DNA of 64,000 nucleotides from Corbicula japonica (Eukaryota > Mollusca > Bivalvia > Venerida > Cyrenidae): assembly GCA_038501625.1 (NCBI GenBank), contig JAZAYU010000015.1, positions 4,796,991 through 4,860,990 on the forward strand, in the 5' to 3' direction. Positions 30,301-42,300 of the stretch are shown here, piece after piece. How positions within the stretch are numbered: position 1 is the stretch's first letter; every line of letters begins with the position of its first letter. Made by a program: the position numbers and the translations under genes. Under the pieces are notes generated by a model, which saw nothing but the letters and a program-made list of their open reading frames with translations, was not told where the DNA came from and did not search any database.

Positions 30301-33300
30301 AACAGTAACAGGCTGGGTTATCACATACATTCATAATTTTTCTACTGTTTTGAAATTCATGTTAATTTCCAAAATAAGCTTCAGTTGTTCAGGTTACAAT
30401 AGAATTATGTCATCACACTCCAAAAAAACTGTTATCATGAACATGTGACGTACTAATATCATGACTTCTTGTATTTTTGTGTAAACTTTTGTTAAGTACA
30501 TTTTTTGTATTACAAGAACTTGTGCTATAAGCTTTTTTTTGACATATTAATTGCATTCATTACTTATTAGAAGGGGGGGGGGGGGGGGGGGGGGGGCAAG
30601 AAACTGACAAGGGATTACATATTCTATTCAAATTTGGCAACTTAAAGTGCTCAAAATACAACTGATTCAAAATTGCATTCACAAAGGTTTTACACAAAAA
30701 TGTATATTTGTTTAATGATTTAAAATTGAGTGTAAAACTAAATAAACTAAAAACTAGAAATGAAGAGAAAAACATGAAAACATTGTGAAATCAAGTTTGA
30801 ATATGTTCTAAATGGTAATAGAATTTATAAGGAAGAACCTTTTTTGAGAAAAAGAGAAGAATATTGAAAAATATGTCAATACTAACATAGTACAAATCTG
30901 TGAAGCAAATCGTGTGTATTCTGTTGAAAAAGGCTCAGTTATTTTAAAAAAAAAAACTTTAGCATTAAAGAACTTAAAAGGCAACGGGCATTTTATTGGC
31001 AGACATCAAACTGGTACTTATATCATGTGTTATATATTTTACAACCTTTTTCTAAGGTGTACCTACTTTCTTTTTCTCAAATCTGCCATTTTTGAGCATC
31101 AGAAATGCATATTTTTTAGTCTTTTTTAGTTTCTTAATCTTGAGTAAAACATATCGATGTTAAGGGCCAACTATTTTTCCCCCAGTGTTTTTTCCCCAAC
31201 TGAGAAATGGTCCCCTTTCCCTACAATTGGGAAATTTTAGGGGTTTTAATCAGCTTCACAAAGAATCATAAGGTCCATCAGGCCTTAAGTGATGTAAATA
31301 TTAATCCAGAATTAAGTTACTGCCAATCCAATGACTGCCTGTCTATGGAAAAAAAATTTCCATAGGCAGGAGAAATTTCATTAAGGTTGCAATTAATGTG
31401 AAATGAATCTGCATTTGAAATTATAACCAAAGGGGGGTCGTTGTACTGTATGTTTTGTTTACACTGTGCGACATTTCTAGCAAAAAACTCTTTTGTCAAT
31501 AGGGCAACGGCACTGTTTGTTGTTGGGAACAGTAGTTTTGGGGATTGGGAAAGGTCCCCTGATTGAATTGGGAATAGTACCCTTTTGGGAAGGTAGTTCA
31601 TAGAAGGAAAAAAATGCTGAATCCTCTGACCCTTTTAAAATGTATTTGAATGGACCATGAATGACTACTGATGTAATTATAAAATAATGTACTATTTGTC
31701 AATCTCATACCTGAACTGCCCAGTTTACCCTTTCCTAAATAGATACACCTTTATTGCTAGGGCGAACAGTTTAGATCCAGATCAGCCGGCACATCCTTGC
31801 CGTCTGATCAGGATCTAAACTGTTCACATTTTTATTCAATAGGTTATTTCTGACCAAAATGCGACCAGTGCAGATCCTGATCAGACAGCACTGATGCATA
31901 AAAATGCATATATATCAAGGAAAGGGATAAAGGTTTGAGTTACAAGATAGGTAACTATAGTCTGAATATTGTCTATCATGAAGGAGTGAAAATTGTATGA
32001 TGTAGATAGTATCTGCGTTTTCTTAAAAACATTTCTGTTGTACTTTTGTCAGATTTCTGTTTATGATAACAGGCATGATTTTATGAAAAACAGAAAAAAG
32101 CTGAAATACGGCAGTGGGTCTAGGCCCCCAGAAGCTCTCGGGTAAATGGTGCAAAATCCTGCATTCTGGGCATCTCCTGGGACCATTTTTACTATTGAAA
32201 AAACAACACTTTTTTAAGCAGATTTTCTTGCTAATGTCTATAACTAGGTATTTATTGAACATTGTGACATTCCATTCCATTACAAATGTTCAATCCAGGA
32301 GATATAAGGGATACTTTGATGTTCCATTAAACAGCTACATCCCTGCATGGATCCCCACCTTTCATAACTGATATCTTTCGAACAAAAAATCATATCGCGC
32401 CAGTCCTCTTGTGTTAAATTTTTCGGGTAAAACATCTGACTGGCTCGTCGTTCACTTTCCGATCTAGCCACTCTCATTTCTTTATGTTTTTAAAACTTTG
32501 TTGACGTCCTTACAATTTATATTCCAACATCTCTTTCAACAAGGTTGAATAACACCAAATCCCACTGTATCCCTCCGTGGTCCATTAGAATAAAGTCTAT
32601 TTTAATATATGCTATTTTTTTCTCTACATCTGGTGGCCTCTTAACTGTTAGAAATCGGCCTGTTTGTGGCTTGTTTGAATCAAGGGTTTAAGATTAAATT
32701 TTAAACTTGAAAAAGAAACTGTGTAAAGATTCTAGAACATGGTTTCCATTTTCTTAAAATACAATACATAGCAGAGTGAAACATGTGAAAATATCACTGG
32801 GGTAAATGTTTACCTTCATGACTCTGGACTTGGCAACATGTACAATATTGATAACAGTTCTACACTTGTGTGACTTGATCTGGTCAAGCAGAGCATTGAA
32901 CCTGGACATCAATTGTCTCCAGTGATCCAGCTCAGCTACAGGACCAGTGTCGTCTGCCTCCTTTCTCATCTGGTCACTCTCCGCCAGGATCTATGTGTTA
33001 ATACAATACAAGGGTATGAAAAATAAAAGGTACATTCTCAGATGAGGTATTTTAACTGTTCTACTAATTTGTAAACAAACAAAATAGAACCTTCCTGTTT
33101 CTTCTTTTCTTTTTCAATTAATGAGCGTTTATCCTGACAGATTTTTTAAAAATATCTTCCTGTATCAGTTCTTAAACATGTAATGTAATGTTTAAATACA
33201 GGAACTGGAATAAGTTATTTTTTCTATCATATAAAATTATAATAGTTTGTGGTCAAAGAAATATGTGTAATACCCAAAGAATCAGGAATATTATTCATAT

Positions 33301-36300
33301 ATTTTAGTCATGATTGGGCATTTTTACGAAAATATTTAGAAAAAGATACTTCTCAATTTTAAATATAAATCATCACTGCATTAAAATAACCAAAAGGAAA
33401 ATCAACCATCTGCCAACTTTGCTACCATGTAAAATCTGATCAATTTTAAGCTGTACCTGTTCGATCTGTTTACACCACTCGCAGACAAGTTCTTCCATAT
33501 CGCTAACAACGTCTGGATTAGCGGCCAGCTGTATACACTCACTGAGATCTTTGATGTCTGGTATGCTCACTTTGTCTCCTTGATAGTCAGCCAGCCATAC
33601 ACCTTCTGCTGCATTCACCTGAGCATCTACATATGACACATATACATTTAAACACTTGAAATTAATTGAAGACTATATACATATAGATAACTTGCTTGTG
33701 GTCTACTGATTAGTAAAATAAAAAATGTTGAACCATGGCAAATCAGTAAGATCAAATTTTCTCACATAAGCAACCTTGGTTAGTGTGACATCTAGCTGTC
33801 AATAACGTGCATGGATATCAACTACACCTATAACTCAGTGGGAAATCGAAAAAGGTCCACAAAATAATCATAGTAACAACAAGTTAAAACAAATAGTTAG
33901 TTGGATTTCTTGGACCATTTCTGTTTTCTTTTCATAATACCTTTTTTCAGAAGTTATGTGTAGCAGGCATGCCCTAAGTCCTTAAAAACCTAGTTTTTTT
34001 CCTGCTCTGGTTTTTTTAAAACATAGAACCTTAAAAATGCCTAAAATCAGAGCCATTCCTAAATAAAGAAAACCTTTTTTGAAAAAAAAATTCCTTATAA
34101 AATTAAATCAATCTCTTTTAATGAGCTCTAGACCTAGCCATTTAACCAGCATCAGAGAAGTGACATAACCAATATAAGATCTGAATCTGTTTAATTCTGG
34201 ACCCTAGTATTATTTCTGTCTACCATCCATTTTTCTTTTCTGCCACTGGCCCACTAGTGTACCTATTATTTTCCAAAAGATCAACAAAATATAATTATTA
34301 TTGCCTATCCATACTTCTCAAATAGCCAACAAATGTTCCTAGATTGTCCCTGAATTTGTTGATGGTCCTTTGACCCTGCGGAGAGGTGCTGAGCTCTCCC
34401 CATTTGTCAAATCCTTCCAAGGCTGGCTGATAAATATTTGTCATCACATTTTCAAACAGTGACAGTATACCATCACAATCTTTCATGTCCATGAAACCAA
34501 AGTTAACATCCTGAAATGTGTTCATTAGTCTGTCAGTCTCATGATAAATTTACATGTATACAGAAGTCAAAATTTGTAACAAAATCGGATAATATTGGTA
34601 AGAAAACTATAGATGATATTTATCTTTCCTAAAAGCGCAGCAATTCAGATTGTCTAACATATCACTGCACCTCAACAAGGCTCTTAAATATTTACATACT
34701 GTTCTGATTAACTTCCTGCGCCATGTTTGTTTTTGCACTTCTACAAAGTCTTACAAAATTTAATAATATTAACAATCAGTTCAGCTACTATTTTACCTCA
34801 GCTACATTTTTTACTGTGATGGCAACATCATTTTTGGCTCGTATGAAGAAGAAACAAATGCCTGTAAGTTTCTCTCCTGTCCCACTTGTTATAAACAACC
34901 TATTGCACATTGTTCCCTTCGCAACACCAAGTATTACTCTTCCACAATCTGTAACATTAAAGGCAACAAATCATACAATAGTTAAGAATGTTATAACAAA
35001 TATTGTACCCCTAACAATCTCAAATAATAATGTCCCCCTAACAATCTCAAATAATATTTAAAACAAGGCACCCATTACATGAGTCCTATTACAGGTGAAA
35101 CCCCTATCAATAAATTGTACCAGATAGATACCCTATATTCAAAAAAACCGACTTGACTGAACTCCGGTGAAAAATGAAATGTGTGCAGCCAACAGTGATA
35201 TATCAATGTTTTCCAAATTAATGACATTCTTAAAGGCATACAAGTTTTCTCCATACCTTGTTGTTTTGAAGAATCCAGTTTAACTGAGGGACTAAAAGTA
35301 ATAGATGGGTGATTTTGCTTTCAAAGTATAAATCAGTCATTCGTTGATATCATGGTCACCCATCCATCACTTTTAGTCCATCAGTGAGTTTGGTAAGTAC
35401 TGATTTTGTGTAAAAGTCAAGATTTATAGATAATGTTCTTACCTTCCAGTGCAGGCATAGGAGCTTCTTGGTAGTAAAATTTAAGACATCTGATTCCACC
35501 TTTACTCATAAAGTCTTCAAAAATCTTGATATTCTGAAAATATCATTCATAAACTAGAAATGTGTCCATAGGACACGGATGCCCCCGCTATGCATCGATT
35601 TCAGATACTAAAGTGCAATGATGGGAATAATAGCATTTCAAAGACAGTGATGTTCGAGTAATTATAAGAATATGCATAAACTTGATGATCAAGTAAATTA
35701 TTTGTATTTGTGGCACTGTTGTCTTCTCATTACGGAAATGTCTGTGAAGAAGTTGGTGGTAATGCAATGCAATTTCATAGTAAATATTTGTGCCAAGTTA
35801 TTTTGAAATCCCTTCATTCATAAAGAAGTTATAGCCGGAACAAGTAAATTCAAGTTTTAGTAACTGTGACCTTGACCTTGGACTTACAGGCATGGGTAAT
35901 GTACGCAACACACCGCCTTGTCATGGTGAACATTTGTGCCAAGTTATTTTGAAAACCGTCCATTCAAAACAAAGTTATAGCCCAGACAAGAAAATTCTAT
36001 TTTTAGTAACAGTGACCTTGACCTTGGACCTACAGGCATGGACATGGTACATGACTCACCACCTTGTCATGGTGAACATTTCTGCCAAGTTATTTTGAAA
36101 TTACTCTATTCCTAACGTAGTTTCAACCCTGACAAGAAAATTCTATTTTAGTAACAGTGACCTTGACCTTGGACCTACAGGCATGGGCATGGTACGGGAC
36201 ACACCATCTTGTCATGATGAACATTTGTGTCAAGTTATTTTGAAATCAATCTATTCCTAACAAAGTTACAGCCCGGACAAGAGAGTTCTATTTTTAGTAA

Positions 36301-39300
36301 CAGTGACCTTGACCTACAGGCATGGGCATGGTACGCGATACACCGCCCTGTCATAGTGAACATTTGTGTCAAGTTATTTTGAAATCTCTCCATTCATAAT
36401 GAAGTTACAGCTCGGACAAGAAAATTCTATTTTTAGTAACAGTGACCTTGACCTTGGACCTTCAGGCTTGGGTATTGTGCGGACACACTGCCGTGTCATA
36501 GTGAACATTTGTGCAAAGTTATTTTGAAATCCCTCCATTCATAACAAAGTAACAGCCCGGACAAGAGAGAATTCTAATTTTAGTAACCGTGACCTTGACC
36601 TTTGACCTACAGGCATGGGCATGGTATGCGACACATTGCCCTGTCATGGTGAACATTTGTGCCAAGTTATTTTGAAATCCCTCCATTCATAACAAAGTAA
36701 CAGCCCGGACAAGAAAATTCTATTTTTAGTAACAGTGACCTTGACCTTCGACCTAAAGGCTTGGCCATGTACGTTACATACCGTCTTGATATGGTGAACA
36801 ATTATACCAAGTTATTTAAAAATCCAATATGAAATAACAAAGTTACAGAGCGGACAAGATTTTGCAAGAAAATTCTATTTTTAGTAACAGTGACTTTGAC
36901 CTTGGACCTACAGGCATGGGTATTGTCACGACACACCGCCTTGTTATGGTGAACATTTGTGCCAAGTTATTTAGAAATCCCTCCATTCCAAACGAAGTTA
37001 AGGGCAAAGTGTATATTTTTCTTAACACAAAATGTAAGTGAAAAAGGGGCATAATTTGAAAAATATTGGAAGCAGGGTTATGGGTCTTGTTGGTTATGAT
37101 GTAGATTTTGATGGTGAAAATACATTTCAAGTTTCAAGGCAGTATCTCAAGTAGTTTTAAAGTTATGGGCAAAATGCATATTTTGCTTAACACAAAATAT
37201 AAGAAACAAGATATATTCCTATTAAAACTAATGTAAATGGAATTATCAAAGGGCCATAACTTCTGAATGGAACATGTAAGAGCAAAACCCCACCTTTATG
37301 CACAACAACATATCAGGCCAAGCATTATGGTCAAGTTTCATTAAATTCCCACCAGTAGTGTAGGAGGAGTTTCGTTCACGAGATATACACCTATTAAAAC
37401 TAATGTAAATGGAAGTATCAAAGGGCCATAACTTCTGAACGGAACATGTAAGAGCAAAACCCCACCTTTATGCACAACAACATATCAGGCCAAGCATTGT
37501 GGTCAAGTTTCATTCAATTCCCACCAGTAGTGTAGGAGAAGTTGCGTTCACGAGAATATCGGATGGACGGACGAATGAACAGATGGACAGGAGCAACTCT
37601 TAATGCCCGTCGCCATTTCATGGCGGGGGCATAAAAAGTGAACAACCATGTAGTAAACAAAAATATGGAATTCTGAGGAACCTGTTGCAACATATATACT
37701 ATATTTGTTTTGAGAGAAATATTGACTTGCTTTTTTTTTCAACTCCTGACAAGGAGTTTTATAATTTCATGGTCTTCAATTCAAATAGCTTTTAAGGTCA
37801 GACACCTGGAAGTTTGGCGACTGAAAAACACCAATTACAGGTACAACATCCAAGTCCTATCTATTATCCAACATAATAAGAAACTGTGATAACCGTGCAT
37901 TGTATGCTGCTTGTTTGAACTATTTCCTTTACTCTAGTTTTTCTTACCTCTATAGCAGGAAGTCCCCTATCTAAGTATTTTACATTTTTTTGCAAAACAT
38001 GATGCCAAAAGAGTTACTGAAGGGTAAAGTTTCTTTAATTAATTTCAAGTTACACTGATGTTCATTACAAAACTGCCTACCCTCTCAGAATCAAGTACAA
38101 AATCCTCAACAGTTCCGAGATCTATCTTCAGGTGACTGGCAATCATGCCCATGATGTGTCTGTGGGCTGGTGTGAAGTACACTTTACGATGCTCCCGTGC
38201 CTCTTTAGCTCTAGCCTGAGAATTAAGTTCATTGTAAAATTATTAAGTTATACAATTTGCTTAATACTTTGTTTAGAAAAAATGTGGCATATACATTTAT
38301 ATAATGTTAAGTATCCAAATGACCAAGTATGTGTTTGAAGTACATCTTTATGCAACTTGATTCATTAAAACTGTATACTACACTGCTGTATAAAGCTGTG
38401 TCATATCTCTAGGACAGAGCAAACCCTACTATGTAAGCCTTGGTGTACAATCCTTTACAAAGATATTTGGATTATTATTATTGATTGAGCAAGATAAGTT
38501 GACGATGTTTAAAGTTATTAATTAAATGTTAACACATTCTGGTAAAGACAAATTTATGCAATAAAAGTACTATTAAGATTTTGCAAACTCCATATTGCAT
38601 CACCTAAATAGCCCAGTGGTTAACACATCTGGCTAGCCTAGCACTGGCCTAACTTTTATTCTAAACAGGTTCAATTCACACCAACTCTTCCTGAATATCA
38701 GAGATATATTTTAGATTTAAATATGTTTTAAGTTTTATTGTAGTTATGTCAATGTATTGTATATTTTTTGCTTAATTTTATTTTTTTTTTGTCTTGGAGG
38801 GTACTTCCTCCTCAGAATATCCAAAACCCTTTTTACTATTTCAATAATTTGTGCATCTTGAGAACACAGATGTTGTTAGTTTGCACATTTAATGCAGGAC
38901 TTCATGAACATGACATTTTCATTTTTCTTGAGTAACTTTTAGAAATAATTATAAGTAAATTTTGTTTGAATAATGTAAAAAAACAAAACAAATTTTGAAC
39001 CTACAACCTACAAAATGGTTGCTAGCATTGCATTTTAAATGTATTATTACTGACTGCGCTTTAGACCACTCAGCTAATCAGACATGTATTGGTAGCGTTG
39101 TATATTAAACAATGATTCAAATATTGGTTCATTGTTAACATGTAATATGGGTATTAAGATAAATAGATGGATTAACATCAGAATTTTTTTTTCTTACACT
39201 CTGAAAATGATTAACAAGACACATTTTACTAACTAGAAATGTGTCCATAGGACACGGATGCCCCCGCTATGCATCGTTTTCAGATACTAAAGTGCAATGA

Positions 39301-42300
39301 TGGGAATAATAGCATTTCAAAGACAGTGATGTTCGAGTAATTATAAGAATATGCATAAACTTGATGATCAAGTAAATTATTTGTATTTGTGGCACTGTTG
39401 TCTTCTCATTACGGAAATGTCTGTGAAGAAGTTGGTGGTAATGCAATGCAATGTCATAGTGAACATTTGTGCCAAGTTATTTTGAAATCCCTTCCCTCAT
39501 AAAGAAGTTATAGCCAGAACAAGTAAATTCAAGTTTTAGTAACTGTGACCTTGACCTTGGACTTACAGGCATGGGTAATGTACGCAACACACCGCCTTGT
39601 CATGGTGAACATTTGTGCCAAGTTATTTTGAAAACCCTCCATTCAAAACAGTTATAGCCCACACAAGGAAATTCTATTTTTAGTAACAGTGACCTTGACC
39701 TTGGACCTACAGGCATGGACATGGTACACGACTCACCACCTTGTCATGGTGAACATTTCTGCCAAGTTATTTTGAAATTACTCTATTCCTAACGTAGTTA
39801 CAACCCTGACAAGAAAATTCTATTTTAGTAACAGTGACCTTGACCTTGGACCTACAGGCATGGGCATGGTACGGGACACACCATCTTGTCATGATGAACA
39901 TTTGTGTCAAGTTATTTTGAAATCAATCCATTCCTAACAAAGTTACAGCCCGGACAAGAGAATTCTATTTTTAGTAACAGTGACCTTGACCTACAGGCAT
40001 GGGCATGGTACGCGATACACCGCCCTGTCATGGTGAACATTTGTGTCAAGTTATTTTGAAATCCCTCCATTTATAATGAAGTTAAAGCGCAGACAAGAAA
40101 ATTCTATTTTTAGTAACAGTGACCTTGACCTTGGACCTTCAGGCTTGGGTATTGCGCGGACACACTACCTTGTCATAGTGAGCATTTGTGCAAAGTTATT
40201 TTGAAATCCCTCCATTCATAACAAAGTAACAGCCCGGACAAGAGAATTCTATTTTTAGTAACAGTGACCTTGACCTTGGACCGACAGGCATGGGCATGGT
40301 ACGCGACATATCGCCCTGTCATGGTAAACATTTGTGCCAAGTAATTTTGAAATCCCTCCATTCATAACAAAGTAACTGCCCGGACTAGAAAATTCTATTT
40401 TTAGTAACAGTGACCTTGACCTTCCACCTAAAGGCTTGGGCATGTACGTGACATACCGTCTTGATATGGTGAACAATTATACCAAGTTATTCAAAAATCC
40501 AATAAGAAATAACATAGTTACAGAGCGGACAAGATTTTGCAAGAAAATTCTTTTTTTAGTAACAGTGACCTTGACCTTGGACCTACAGGCATGGGTATTG
40601 TCACGACACACCGCCTTGTTATGGTGAACATTTGTGCTAAGTTATTTTGAAATCCCTCCATTCCAAACAAAGTTAAGGGCAAAGTGTATATTTTTTTCTT
40701 AACACAAAATGTAAGTGAAAAAGGGGCATAATTTGAAAAACATTGGAAGCAGGGTTATGGGTCTTGTTGGTTATGATGTAGATTTTGATGGTGAAAATAT
40801 ATTTCAAGTTTCAAGGCAGTATCTCAAGTAGTTTTAAAGTTATGGGCAAAATGCATATTTTGCTTAACACAAAATATAAGAAACAAGATATATTCCTATT
40901 AAAACTAATGTAAATTTATGGAAGTATCAAAGGGCCATAACTTCTGAACGGAAAATGTAAGAGCAAAACCCCACCTTTATGCACAACAACATGTAATATG
41001 GGTATTAAGATAAATAGATGGATTAACATCAGAATTTTTTTTTCTTACACTCTGAAAATGTTTAACAAGACATATTTTACTAAAAATAATACACTTTACA
41101 AAAAACTAGGCTGTTGTTCTTTTCAATTACCAATTTTCATGATTGAAAAATGGACAACAGAAAAATTAACCAGTTTTCAAAGTAACTGTTCAGGGATCAC
41201 GAATCAAGGCGATTCGGGCGAAGAAGGCGCCCAGACCAGCCTGACTTCGCTTTATTTGCATAGAAAAGCGAAGTTCACTTTGCCCTCGATTTCCTGTTGA
41301 ATTTGCTTTAGGGAACAATCAAACACCTGCCAATAATCCCCTAAATGTTCACTTACTCAATTATAAACATTGACAAACACGTGTAAACAAATTCGACCTG
41401 ATTACCTAATCAGTTTTCACAGAATGAGATTTTTATTGGCTGGTGTATACAGAATAAACCAATAAAATCTCTCGTTAGTCTTCAGCATTTTCTTATTGTA
41501 AATGACATAAGCGATAATGATGTAAGTTACCCGGATGTTGAAAATGACAGCTTGTTAATTTGACAGTTAATTGCGAGGTTTATGGCACTTTGAGAACCTG
41601 TACGAGGTGATTATTGGATTAAGATGATTGTTAATGATCAGACTGGGAGAAATTAATAATGCAATGGACCTTTTGTGTGATTTGTTTGCTGACTCGATAC
41701 TCGATTGAAGGAAGACATCTCCAGATGATGTCGGCTAGTAAAATAATTACAGAAAGGTGAGTATTGATTTTTACAAGAAAATATGACAAAATAATCACAC
41801 AGGAGTAATTTTAATTATAAAAACCTTATATTTCCCGTAAAACACCAAAATACTTTCAGGAAAAATGACAGACTGAATTTCCATTTGTAAATTATGGTGC
41901 TAAAATAAAATAAATGAATTGTGATTTGTGTCTGAAAGTCAGGCCTCCAATATATTTACAACTGGTATTTTTTTATATTGTAGAACACAAGCCCTCTGTT
42001 GATAATGCAAGTTCCAGCAACAGATGCAGATTGCAAGACAAGTTTCAGTGGAAAAAAGTGGGGTTGCTGTCCAAAGTGCCAAGGCAAATTTACATTTTTC
42101 TGCCACAGGAATACCTTGCCATATTTATTATTGTCATTTTTTTTGTAGAATAAAATAGATTTAATAATCAGTATTGTTGTTTTATAATATGTATGGGTGT
42201 ATAAGAGAAAATAAGAGCTATTTGGTTAAAACCCGACCGACCGCGTTGGTCACTCTCCCTGTTTCTGAAAACTTCTCCCTTAATTTCCAGGAGGGAGAAG

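Noticed and set aside
35868..40600. CRISPR-like array
   Set aside because: Units of about 145 bp are tandem with no unique spacers, and the DNA is eukaryotic; this is a satellite.
40998..41300. 100-codon plus-strand frame
   Set aside because: Starts in the flanking direct repeat and crosses the left end of the ACTGTT-flanked element; chance frame.
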